From positions 186,001-250,000 of the forward strand of contig NZ_CANLFS010000002.1 of the NCBI RefSeq assembly GCF_947490095.1: 64,000 nucleotides of DNA, written 5' to 3'. A program made the translations under genes and the position numbers. The stretch is from an uncultured Halomonas sp. GTDB lineage: Bacteria > Pseudomonadota > Gammaproteobacteria > Pseudomonadales > Halomonadaceae. The first letter of the stretch is position 1; every line of letters begins with the position of its first letter. Shown one piece after another: positions 8,303 through 16,561 of the stretch. The notes under the pieces are model-generated. The model saw only the letters and a program-made list of their open reading frames with translations, ran no database searches and was not told the origin of the DNA.

Positions 8303-8330
8303 TTCGATAGCTCGATAGCTCGATAGCTCG
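8303..8330. repeat. 8-bp tandem repeat between divergent genes
   Basis: The unit TCGATAGC is repeated about three times in the 207-base gap between the DUF1853 gene (minus) and osmF (plus). I see no other clear feature in this gap. It resembles the 7-bp tandem repeats in the capsule spacers in style, not in sequence. Confidence 0.6.
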
Positions 8331-8461
8331 GGGCTGATCTGGCGATAAGCCCCAGCGCCCCTTGGTCCGGTAACGGTGCGTTGGCGGTGGCGTTGCTGCA
8401 GCTAGTCTCAGGTTTTCTTATACTCAGGGTACATCCATGACTCGTCAGGTGATATTCCACC

Positions 8462-9373
8462 ATGCAACGTCCCCTGTTTTCCCTCGCCGCCATCGCCGCC
8501 GCCGTGTCGCTCGGCGCCACGCCGCTGCAGGCCCAGGAGCCGGTCACGGTGTCCTCCAAGATCGATACCGAAGGCTCGGTGCTGGGCGAGCTGATCATTC
8601 AGCGCCTCGAGGCGGGCGGCGTCGAGGTGGAGGAGCGACTGCAGCTGGGCGCCACCAGCATCGTGCGCGAGGCGCTGCTGGCCGGCGAGATCGACCTCTA
8701 TCCCGAGTACACCGGCAACGGGGCCTTCTTCTTCGACATGACCGACAACGACGCCTGGCATGACGCCCGGGCCGCCTATGAGACGGTGCGCGAGCGGGAC
8801 GCCGAGAACGGCCTGACATGGCTGACGCCCGCCCCGGCCAACAACACCTGGGCGATCAGCGTGCGCGGCGAGCTGGCCCGGGAGCATCGGCTGGCCACCC
8901 TGGAGGACCTGGCGTCCTACCTGGAGGGGGGCGAGGCCTTCAAGCTGGCCGCCAGCGCCGAATTCGTCGAATCCGAGCAGGCCCTGCCCGCCTTCCAGGA
9001 GGCCTATGGTTTCACCCTCGACGACGCCCAGCTGCTGGTGCTCTCCGGGGGCAATACCGCTTCCACCATGCGCGCCGCCGCCCAGCAGACCAGCGGGGTC
9101 AATGCGGCCATGAGCTACGGCACCGATGGCGGCCTCAAGGCGCTGGACCTGGTGGTGCTGGAGGATACCCGGGGCGTACAGCCGGTCTACCAGCCGGCCC
9201 CGGTGGTGCGTGACGAGGTGCTGGCGGCCTGGCCGGAGATCGAGGCGCTGCTGACACCGGTCTTCGAGGCGCTGGATCTCGATACCCTGCAGCGCCTCAA
9301 TGGCGACGTGGCGGTCAACGGCCGTCCCCCCGCCGAGGTGGCCGCCGATTTCCTGTCCAGCCTGAAGGAGTAA
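8462..9373 (+). CDS. osmF: Osmoprotectant ABC transporter, substrate-binding protein
   Basis: The product is 303 residues with a signal peptide ending at LQAQ. Mature blocks VSSKIDTEGSVLGELIIQ, LGATSIVREALLAGEIDLYP and EYTGNGAFFFDM follow OsmF (YehZ) closely. It would bind glycine betaine or related compounds in the periplasm and deliver them to the YehY/YehW permeases. It is the first gene of a tight four-gene operon in the same order as E. coli osmF-yehYXW. AAGGAG near its end doubles as the ribosome site of yehY. E. coli YehZ binds betaine weakly, so the true ligand may differ. Confidence 0.92.
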   Translation: MQRPLFSLAAIAAAVSLGATPLQAQEPVTVSSKIDTEGSVLGELIIQRLEAGGVEVEERLQLGATSIVREALLAGEIDLYPEYTGNGAFFFDMTDNDAWHDARAAYETVRERDAENGLTWLTPAPANNTWAISVRGELAREHRLATLEDLASYLEGGEAFKLAASAEFVESEQALPAFQEAYGFTLDDAQLLVLSGGNTASTMRAAAQQTSGVNAAMSYGTDGGLKALDLVVLEDTRGVQPVYQPAPVVRDEVLAAWPEIEALLTPVFEALDLDTLQRLNGDVAVNGRPPAEVAADFLSSLKE

Positions 9374-9377
9374 CCGC

Positions 9378-10559
9378 GTGTCGCGCAGGGAGGCGCCCCT
9401 CAATCGTGTGGTGCTGGCGCTGTCACTGGCGGCGCTGGCCTGTTGGCTGTGGCTGCCGCTGGGCAGCATCGCCCCCAATCGGATCGTGCTGGGCACGGCC
9501 TATTCGCTGCCTGAGGCCCTGGGCTGGCCGCTGACGGTGGCCAGCTGTCTGCCGCTGCTGGGCCTGGCAGTCATGGCCTGGCGGCCCCGCCGGCCGGCGT
9601 ATTACGCGGCCCTGGCCCTGACGCTGTTGCTGTTGATGGCCCTGCCGCTGTGGCTGGCGCTGATGGCGCAGCGCCACCTCGACCCCGCACTGCCCCAGGC
9701 GCGGGTCGGCATCGGGGCGGCCGGATGGCTAATGCTGTTCTGGCTCTCGCTGCTGCTGGTCGAGCTGCGCACGCGCCTGGCTCTGGCCGGCTGGCAGTTG
9801 GGGCTTGGCCTGGTGCCGGTGCTGGGTGCCTGGTGGCTGACGGCCCCCGGGCTCGCGTCGCTGGCCCTCTGGCAGGAGCTGGCGGGGCGGGGCGAGGCCT
9901 TCGCCGAGGCACTGCTCCAGCATCTGCTGCTGGTGGGCGGCGCCGTGGGAACCAGCCTGGTGCTGGGGGCGGCCATCGCCCTGGCCATGCGCCAGAACCC
10001 CGGCGTCGAGCGGCTCGGCTTCGCGCTGCTCAACTTCCTGCAGACCATCCCCAGCCTGGCGCTGTTCGGCCTGCTGCTGGCGCCGCTGGCCTGGCTGTCG
10101 GCCCGGGTCGACTGGCTTGCGGCGCTGGGCGTCAGCGGCATCGGCTGGGCGCCGGCCTTCCTGGCGCTGCTGGGCTACAGCCTGCTGCCCATGGTGCGCA
10201 ACACCTTCGTCGCCCTCTCCGAGGTGGACCCCGGCGTACTGGAGGCGGCCCGGGGCATGGGCATGGGCCGCGGCCAGGTGCTGCGCCGGGTGCGCCTGCC
10301 CCTGGCGCTGCCGGTGGTGCTCGAGGGCGTGCGCATCACCACCGTCCAGGCGATCGGCCTGACCGCCGTCGCCGCCCTGATCGGGGCCGGGGGCCTGGGC
10401 ACCTTTATCTTCCAGGGCCTGGGCCAGGCGGCCATGGACCTGGTGCTGCTCGGCGCCTTGCCGATCCTGGCCATGGCCCTGGTGGCCGACGCGCTGCTGG
10501 GCGCGCTGGCTCGCCGCCTGAATCGCCACACCGGCCGGACCACGGGAGCCACCCCATGA
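9378..10559 (+). CDS. yehY: Osmoprotectant ABC transporter permease (YehY-like)
   Basis: The product is 393 residues. It starts with GTG, seven bases after AAGGAG, which lies in the end of osmF. The N-terminal 170 residues form several membrane spans found in YehY but not in simple permeases. The C-terminal half is a BPD-type permease domain with the EAA loop (EAARGMGMGRGQVLRRVRLP). It forms the inner-membrane channel with YehW. The last bases overlap the start of yehX (ATGA), indicating coupled translation. Confidence 0.9.
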   Translation: MSRREAPLNRVVLALSLAALACWLWLPLGSIAPNRIVLGTAYSLPEALGWPLTVASCLPLLGLAVMAWRPRRPAYYAALALTLLLLMALPLWLALMAQRHLDPALPQARVGIGAAGWLMLFWLSLLLVELRTRLALAGWQLGLGLVPVLGAWWLTAPGLASLALWQELAGRGEAFAEALLQHLLLVGGAVGTSLVLGAAIALAMRQNPGVERLGFALLNFLQTIPSLALFGLLLAPLAWLSARVDWLAALGVSGIGWAPAFLALLGYSLLPMVRNTFVALSEVDPGVLEAARGMGMGRGQVLRRVRLPLALPVVLEGVRITTVQAIGLTAVAALIGAGGLGTFIFQGLGQAAMDLVLLGALPILAMALVADALLGALARRLNRHTGRTTGATP

Positions 10560-11512
10560 TCGAACTCAAGAGCGTCACCAAGCGCTTCGGTGACGAGACG
10601 GCGGTGGACGCCATCTCCCTGACGGTGGAGCGCGGCGAGCTGTGTGCCCTGGTGGGCACCTCGGGCTGCGGCAAGTCCACCACCCTGCGCATGATCAACC
10701 GCCTCATCGAGCACGACGGCGGCGAGATCCATATCGAGGGCCGCCCCATCCGGGAGTTCGACGGGCGCCTGCTGCGCCGGCGCATCGGCTATGCCATCCA
10801 GAGCACCGGGCTCTTCCCGCACTGGACGGTGGCCCGCAATATCGGTCTGGTGCCGGGGCTGCTCAAGTGGCCGGCCGCCCGGGTCGCCGAGCGCGTCGAG
10901 GAGCTGATGGTGATGCTGGGCCTGCCGGTCGAGGCCTTCGCCGACAAGTACCCGGCCCAGCTCTCCGGGGGCCAGGCCCAGCGGGTCGGGGTGGCCAGGG
11001 CGCTGGCGGCGGACCCGGATATCCTGCTCATGGATGAGCCCTTCGGCGCCCTGGACCCCATCACCCGGCAGGGACTGCAGGCCGAGCTGCGTGACCTCCA
11101 GGCGCGCCTGCAGAAGACCATCGTCTTCGTGACCCACGACATGGACGAGGCCCTGGCCCTGGCCGACCGGCTGGTGGTGATGAACGCCGGGCGCATCGTC
11201 CAGCAGGGCGGGCCCCTGGAACTGCTTCGCGCGCCGGCGGACGACTTCGTGGCGTCGCTGCTGGGCGGCGATGACCGGGGCCTCAAGGCCGCCGCCATCA
11301 CCCGGGTCGGCGAGCGGATGCTGCCCCTGGCGACGCGTCCGGTGCCCTCGGCGCGGGTGCCTCGCGAGGCCACCCTGCACCAGGCCCTGGCGGTGATGTT
11401 TCGCGAGCACGTCGAGCGTCTGGCGGTGATGGATGGCGACGAGCGGCCGGTGGGCGAGATCTCGCTGCGCCGCATCGTCGGCGCCGGGCGCGAGGGGGGC
11501 GGCGAGCCATGA
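10556..11512 (+). CDS. yehX: Osmoprotectant ABC transporter ATPase (YehX-like)
   Basis: The product is 318 residues. Walker A is GTSGCGKST, the signature is LSGGQAQRVGVARAL, Walker B is ILLMDEPFGALD, and the switch His is in VTHDMDEAL. The tail after residue 240 resembles a short CBS-like regulatory part (EATLHQALAVMFREHVERLA), as in ProV-type importers. It powers uptake through YehY/YehW. It overlaps both neighbours by four bases (ATGA). Confidence 0.93.
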   Translation: MIELKSVTKRFGDETAVDAISLTVERGELCALVGTSGCGKSTTLRMINRLIEHDGGEIHIEGRPIREFDGRLLRRRIGYAIQSTGLFPHWTVARNIGLVPGLLKWPAARVAERVEELMVMLGLPVEAFADKYPAQLSGGQAQRVGVARALAADPDILLMDEPFGALDPITRQGLQAELRDLQARLQKTIVFVTHDMDEALALADRLVVMNAGRIVQQGGPLELLRAPADDFVASLLGGDDRGLKAAAITRVGERMLPLATRPVPSARVPREATLHQALAVMFREHVERLAVMDGDERPVGEISLRRIVGAGREGGGEP

Positions 11513-12237
11513 GTCGGAGCGCCTTCAAGCGCTGGCGGGCGCCGCTGGCCTGGTGTGCCCTGTTGCTGGTGCTGGCCACGGGGGGCGAGTGGTTCGAATC
11601 ACTCTTGCGCTGGAGCGACCCCGAGGCCCGCCGGGTGCTCTATCCCCAGGCCGACCTGCTGACGCTGTTGCTGCGTCACCTCTGGGTGGTAGCCATCGCC
11701 TCTGGCCTGGCCGTGGTGCTGGGAGTGGGGGCGGCGATCCTGGTGACTCGCCCCGGGGGGCGCGACTTCCTGCCTCTGGTGGCCCAGGCGGCGTCCATGG
11801 GCCAGACGTTTCCGCCGGTGGCGGTGCTGGCCCTGGCGGTGCCGGTGCTGGGCTTCGGTACCTGGCCGATCATCGTGGCGTTGCTGCTCTACGGGCTGTT
11901 GCCGATCGTGCGCAATACCCTGGCGGGCCTGGAGGGCCTCGACCCCGGGGTGGAGGAGGCCGCCCGGGGCATGGGCATGGGGGCCGCCCAGCGGCTATGG
12001 CGGGTGGAGCTGCCGCTGGCGGCGCCGGTGATCCTGGCCGGCATCCGCACCTCGGTGACCGTGAATATCGCCACGGCGGCGCTGGGCGCCACCGTGGGGG
12101 CGAGCAACCTCGGGGCGCCGATCATCGCCGGCATCATCAACGGCAATACCGCCTATATCCTCCAGGGGGCGGTATTGATCGGCCTGCTGGCGCTAACGGT
12201 GGATAGCCTCTTCGCCCGCTTGAACTGGCGGGGCTAA
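11509..12237 (+). CDS. yehW: Osmoprotectant ABC transporter permease (YehW-like)
   Basis: The product is 242 residues, matching YehW. It has about six membrane spans and an EAA loop (EEAARGMGMGAAQRLWRVEL) nearly the same as that of YehY. It ends the osmF operon. The 180-base gap that follows holds a palindrome in front of the bkd genes. Confidence 0.92.
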   Translation: MSRSAFKRWRAPLAWCALLLVLATGGEWFESLLRWSDPEARRVLYPQADLLTLLLRHLWVVAIASGLAVVLGVGAAILVTRPGGRDFLPLVAQAASMGQTFPPVAVLALAVPVLGFGTWPIIVALLLYGLLPIVRNTLAGLEGLDPGVEEAARGMGMGAAQRLWRVELPLAAPVILAGIRTSVTVNIATAALGATVGASNLGAPIIAGIINGNTAYILQGAVLIGLLALTVDSLFARLNWRG

Positions 12238-12308
12238 CCGGGAGGCAAGCCCCGGAACACCGGTCTTCGACCAAAGGGGCATGCGCTTTGGCTGTCGAAT
12301 CTCGTCAG

Positions 12309-12325
12309 GTTACGTTAACGTCAAC
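12309..12325. promoter_or_regulatory. Palindromic operator candidate upstream of bkd genes
   Basis: GTTACGTTAACGTCAAC has a perfect inner palindrome ACGTTAACGT and nearly symmetric flanks. It sits about 95 bases before bkdA1. The ACGT-NN-ACGT layout resembles the MerR-type LiuR sites described for branched-chain amino acid genes in gammaproteobacteria; that match is from memory. No regulator gene is adjacent. Confidence 0.5.
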
Positions 12326-12417
12326 TTTGGGTTGCGTTGATCCCCCGGGAGTGATCCTCCTGGCGAGGGGCGAGACAAGCGACAACACTACCCCCAAAAG
12401 GGGTAGAGGATGCCACG

Positions 12418-13644
12418 ATGACAAAGACACAAGATATTCATTCGCCCGAGTTCCTCCGCGGCGACGAGTTTTCGATTCCCACCTTCCGCCTGCTCAAGCA
12501 GGACGGCTCCCTGTACGAGGGAGCCCAGGCCCCGGAGCTCCCCCGGGAGCTGGCGCTCAGGATCTACCACAGCATGGTGGCGACCCGGGTGCTCGATGAG
12601 CGCATGCTGGCGGCCCAGCGCCAGGGCCGGCTCTCGTTCTATATGCAGTGTATCGGCGAGGAAGCGGCGGTGATCGGCGCCACGGCGGCACTCGACGATG
12701 CCGACATGATCATGGCCCAGTACCGCGAGCAGGGCGCCCTGGTCTATCGTGGCTTCAGCTACGACGAGTTCATGAACCAGCTGTTCGGCAACGAGCTCGA
12801 CTACGGCAAGGGCCGGCAGATGCCCATCCACTACGGGTCGCGCAAGCTGCACTACATGACCATCTCCTCGCCGCTGGCCACCCAGATCCCCCAGGCCGCC
12901 GGCTATGCCTATGGCCAGAAGCTCGCCGACGAGGCGCTGTGCACCCTGTGCTTCTTCGGCGAGGGCGCGGCATCGGAAGGGGACTTTCATGCCGCCCTCA
13001 ACATGGCGGCGGTGCATGAGGCGCCGGTGATCTTCTTCTGTCGCAACAACGGCTACGCGATCTCCACCCCCTCCATCGAGCAGTTCGCCGCCGACGGCGT
13101 GGCCCCGCGGGCCTTCGGCTATCGCATGCACGTGATTCGCGTCGACGGCAACGACATCCTGGCGGTGCTCGCCGCCACCCGCGAGGCGCGGCGCATCGCC
13201 GTGGAGCAGAACAAGCCGGTGCTGATCGAGGCCATGAGCTATCGCCTGGCGGCCCACTCCTCGTCGGATGACCCCTCGGGCTATCGCTCCAGGAAGGAAG
13301 AGGAGGCCTGGCGCGAGAAGGACCCGATCCTGCGCATGCAGCACTGGCTGATCGACCAGGGCTGGTGGAACGACGACGAGGAGAAGGCCCTGCAGGAGTC
13401 GCTGCGCCGGGAGGTGCTGGAGACCATGAAGCGTGCCGAGAAGCGGCCGCCGCCGCCGCTGGAGAGCCTGGTCAGCGACGTCTACGCCGATGTCACCCCG
13501 GCGCTGCAACAGCAGCTCGACCAACTCAAGCGCCATGTCCGCCAGTACCCCGACGCCTATCCCAAGGGGGTGCGCTCCCTGGACCCGGATGTCGCGGCGG
13601 GTCATGACGCCGCCGACCATAACGCCGACCAGGGAGGGAAATGA
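12418..13644 (+). CDS. bkdA1: Branched-chain 2-oxoacid dehydrogenase E1 alpha
   Basis: The product is 408 residues. Family blocks include [34 protein letters not shown], the thiamine-diphosphate motif [15 protein letters not shown]...NNGYAIS, and the regulatory-loop region [17 protein letters not shown]. With E1 beta it decarboxylates the keto acids of valine, leucine and isoleucine and passes the acyl group to E2. It is the first of three closely packed genes. An E3 gene is not in the window, so E3 is presumably shared from elsewhere. Confidence 0.93.
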   Translation: MTKTQDIHSPEFLRGDEFSIPTFRLLKQDGSLYEGAQAPELPRELALRIYHSMVATRVLDERMLAAQRQGRLSFYMQCIGEEAAVIGATAALDDADMIMAQYREQGALVYRGFSYDEFMNQLFGNELDYGKGRQMPIHYGSRKLHYMTISSPLATQIPQAAGYAYGQKLADEALCTLCFFGEGAASEGDFHAALNMAAVHEAPVIFFCRNNGYAISTPSIEQFAADGVAPRAFGYRMHVIRVDGNDILAVLAATREARRIAVEQNKPVLIEAMSYRLAAHSSSDDPSGYRSRKEEEAWREKDPILRMQHWLIDQGWWNDDEEKALQESLRREVLETMKRAEKRPPPPLESLVSDVYADVTPALQQQLDQLKRHVRQYPDAYPKGVRSLDPDVAAGHDAADHNADQGGK

Positions 13645-13645
13645 T

Positions 13646-14623
13646 ATGCCCACCATGAACATGCTGCAGGCGATCAACAACGCCCTGGATATCGCCATGG
13701 CCGAGGATGACAAGGTGCTCTGCTTCGGCGAGGACGTCGGCATCTTCGGTGGCGTCTTCCGTGCCACCAGCCATCTCCAGGAGAAGTACGGCCGCTCGCG
13801 CTGCTTCAACACGCCGCTGGTGGAGCAGGGCATCATCGGCTTCGCCAATGGCCTGGCGGCCCAGGGCTCGGTGCCGGTGGCGGAGATCCAGTTCGCCGAC
13901 TACATCTTTCCGGCCTTCGACCAGATCGTCAACGAGACGGCCAAGTTCCGTTATCGCTCCGGTGATCTATTCAACGTGGGTGGCCTGACCATTCGTGCGC
14001 CCTATGGCGGCGGCATCTCCGGCGGGCTCTATCACTCCCAGTCGCCGGAGGCCTACTTCGCCCATACCCCGGGTCTCAAGGTCGTCGTGCCGCGCAATCC
14101 CTATCAGGCCAAGGGGCTGTTGCTGGGCGCCATACGCGATCCCGACCCAGTGCTGTTCTTCGAGCCCAAGCGGCTCTATCGCGCCTCCACCGGCGAGGTG
14201 CCCGAGGAGGACTATCAGCTGCCCATCGGCGAGGCGGAAGTGACGCGGGAGGGTACCGACGTCACCGTGCTCGGCTGGGGGGCGCAGATGGAGGTCATCG
14301 ACCGCGCCGTGGAGCTTGCCGAGGCGGAGAATATCTCCTGCGAGGTGATCGATCTGCGCTCCATCCTGCCCTGGGACCAGGACAGCGTGGTGGAATCGGT
14401 GCTCAAGACCGGGCGGCTGGTGATCACCCACGAGGCGCCGCTGACCGGCGGCTTCGCCGGGGAAATCGCCGCGGCCGTCCAGGAGCGTTGTTTCCTCTAT
14501 CTGGAGGCGCCCATCGCCCGGGTGACCGGCATGGATACGCCCTTCCCGCTGACCCTGGAGAAGGAATACCTGGCGGACCACCTCAAGGTATATGAGGCGA
14601 TCAAGGCCAGCGTGGCCTTCTAA
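13646..14623 (+). CDS. bkdA2: Branched-chain 2-oxoacid dehydrogenase E1 beta
   Basis: The product is 325 residues. The ATG lies one base after the bkdA1 stop, with GGGAGG a few bases upstream. Blocks [45 protein letters not shown] and [20 protein letters not shown] identify the transketolase-type beta subunit. It forms the alpha2-beta2 E1 heterotetramer with BkdA1 in the cytoplasm. Confidence 0.94.
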   Translation: MPTMNMLQAINNALDIAMAEDDKVLCFGEDVGIFGGVFRATSHLQEKYGRSRCFNTPLVEQGIIGFANGLAAQGSVPVAEIQFADYIFPAFDQIVNETAKFRYRSGDLFNVGGLTIRAPYGGGISGGLYHSQSPEAYFAHTPGLKVVVPRNPYQAKGLLLGAIRDPDPVLFFEPKRLYRASTGEVPEEDYQLPIGEAEVTREGTDVTVLGWGAQMEVIDRAVELAEAENISCEVIDLRSILPWDQDSVVESVLKTGRLVITHEAPLTGGFAGEIAAAVQERCFLYLEAPIARVTGMDTPFPLTLEKEYLADHLKVYEAIKASVAF

Positions 14624-14661
14624 GGCCGATATCGGACGCAACCAGTCGAGGAGACGACGAG

Positions 14662-16425
14662 ATGAGCGAGTTTATGCTGCCCGATATCGGTGAGGGTATC
14701 GTGGAGTGCGAGGTAGTCGAGTGGCGCGTGGCCGAGGGCGACGCCATCGAGGAAGACCAGCCGGTGGTCGAGGTGATGACCGACAAGGCCCTGGTCGAGA
14801 TCACCGCCCCCCAGGCCGGCACGGTCACCCGGCTGCATGTGGCCAAGGGCGAGATCGCCAAGGTCCACGCCCCGCTGTTTGCCTACACCGCCGAAGGCGA
14901 GGCGGAAGGCGAAGGCGAGGGGGATGTAGAAAGGGATATAGAGAGGGATAGAGAGAAGAATGTAGAGAGGGGTGTAGAGAAAGATGTAGAGGGCGCTAGC
15001 GGCGAGGCGTCCCGGCAAAAGGCCGAGCAGGCGCCCCGGCAGACCGCCGCCCCCCGGGCCCCGGCCGCCAAGGACTTTATCCTGCCCGATATCGGCGAGG
15101 GCATCGTCGAGTGCGAGGTGGTCGAGTGGCGGGTGGCCGAGGGCGACGCCATCGAGGAAGACCAGCCGGTGGTCGATGTGATGACCGACAAGGCGCTGGT
15201 CGAGATCACCGCGACCGAGGCGGGCACCATGACCCGGCTGCATGTGGCCCAGGGCGAGGTCGCCCGGGTCCACGCCCCGCTCTACGCCTATACGCTGGAG
15301 CAGGGCGCCGGCGACGATGCGGACACCCACTCACCGGCCGTGGCGGAGGCGGCCCCGGCACCCTCGGCACCCACCGCCGCGAGCGCCGGGGCGCCTCGGA
15401 AGAAATCAGCCGGGCAGGAGTCAGCTGGGCAGGAATCAGCCGGGCAGGAGAGCGTGCAGGGCCAGGGGCCCTATGGGCGCATCCCCGCGGCCCCCGCGGT
15501 GCGGCGTCTGCTGCGCGAACACGGCCTGGCCCTGGAAGCGGTGCCCGGCAGCGGCAAGCAGGGGCGGGTGCTCAAGGAAGACGTGCTGCACCACCTCGAA
15601 GGGGGACAAGCGGCGGCGTCTGAAGGCGCGCCGTCTCAGGAAGCATCGTCTCAGGCGGCGCCGTCTCAGGGAGCGCCTGGCGAGGCGCGGGAATCCGCCT
15701 TGACGGCTTCCCCCGAAGGCGAGGTGCGGGTGGAGCCGCTGCGCGGGGTGCGCGCGGTCATGGCGCGGCGCATGGTGGAATCGGCCAGCACCATTCCCCA
15801 CTTCCAGTATGGCGAGGAGATCGACGTCACCGAGCTGCTGGCGCTGCGCGAACGCCTCAAGCCGCTGGCCGAGGCCGAGGGGGTCCGCGTGACCCTGATG
15901 CCCTTCTTCATGAAGGCGATGGCCCTGGCGATGCGCGAGGCGCCGATCCTCAATGCCCGGCTCAATGACGACGTCAGCGAGATCCACTACCTGCCCTCGG
16001 TCAATATCGGCATGGCGGTGGATAGCCGTGCCGGGCTGCTGGTGCCCAACGTCAAGGGCGTGGAGCGGCGCAGCCTGCTCGACGTGGCGGGGGAGGTACA
16101 GCGCCTGACCGAGGCGGCGCGCTCGGGCAAGGTGGCCCAGGCAGACCTTCGCGATGGCACCATCAGCATCTCCAATATCGGCGCCCTGGGCGGCACCTAC
16201 GCCGCCCCGATCATCAACGCCCCGGAGCTCGCCATCGTCGCCATCGGCAAGACCCAATGGCTGCCACGCTTCGACGCCGACGACCGCGTCGTCAAGCGCG
16301 CCATCATGACCGTGACCTGGGCCGGCGACCACCGCATCATCGACGGCGGCACCATCGCCCGCTTCTGCAACGCCTGGAAGGGCTACCTGGAAGCCCCCGA
16401 GACCATGCTGCTCCACCTCGGCTAG
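14662..16425 (+). CDS. bkdB: Branched-chain dehydrogenase E2 with two lipoyl domains
   Basis: The product is 587 residues, longer than the common single-lipoyl BkdB. Two lipoyl domains (about 1-75 and 133-210) each carry the lipoylated Lys in MTDKALVEIT and are almost the same at DNA level. The linker between them is highly charged (VERDIERDREKNVERGVEKD) rather than Ala/Pro. A second linker with repeated SAGQE precedes the E1/E3-binding domain (GRIPAAPAVRRLLREHG...GRVLKEDVL). The catalytic acyltransferase domain ends with GDHRIIDGG, which holds the active His and Asp. It makes branched-chain acyl-CoA. Confidence 0.93.
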   Translation: MSEFMLPDIGEGIVECEVVEWRVAEGDAIEEDQPVVEVMTDKALVEITAPQAGTVTRLHVAKGEIAKVHAPLFAYTAEGEAEGEGEGDVERDIERDREKNVERGVEKDVEGASGEASRQKAEQAPRQTAAPRAPAAKDFILPDIGEGIVECEVVEWRVAEGDAIEEDQPVVDVMTDKALVEITATEAGTMTRLHVAQGEVARVHAPLYAYTLEQGAGDDADTHSPAVAEAAPAPSAPTAASAGAPRKKSAGQESAGQESAGQESVQGQGPYGRIPAAPAVRRLLREHGLALEAVPGSGKQGRVLKEDVLHHLEGGQAAASEGAPSQEASSQAAPSQGAPGEARESALTASPEGEVRVEPLRGVRAVMARRMVESASTIPHFQYGEEIDVTELLALRERLKPLAEAEGVRVTLMPFFMKAMALAMREAPILNARLNDDVSEIHYLPSVNIGMAVDSRAGLLVPNVKGVERRSLLDVAGEVQRLTEAARSGKVAQADLRDGTISISNIGALGGTYAAPIINAPELAIVAIGKTQWLPRFDADDRVVKRAIMTVTWAGDHRIIDGGTIARFCNAWKGYLEAPETMLLHLG

Positions 16426-16433
16426 CCCACCCC

Positions 16434-16553
16434 CTGGGGTCAGACCCCAACCCCCTGGGGTCAGACCCCCGAAGCCCCCCAACCCCCTGGGGTCAGACCC
16501 CGGGGGTTGGGGGTCTGACCCCTTTCTCAATGGGGTCTGACCCCTCTTTTGAG
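16434..16553. repeat. REP cluster A, five copies
   Basis: Five copies of the 13-bp palindrome (three GGGGTCAGACCCC, two GGGGTCTGACCCC) lie between bkdB and the protein kinase gene. The last copy ends about ten bases before the kinase start codon, so these hairpins fall in the kinase leader. Confidence 0.9.
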
Positions 16554-16561
16554 GATACACC

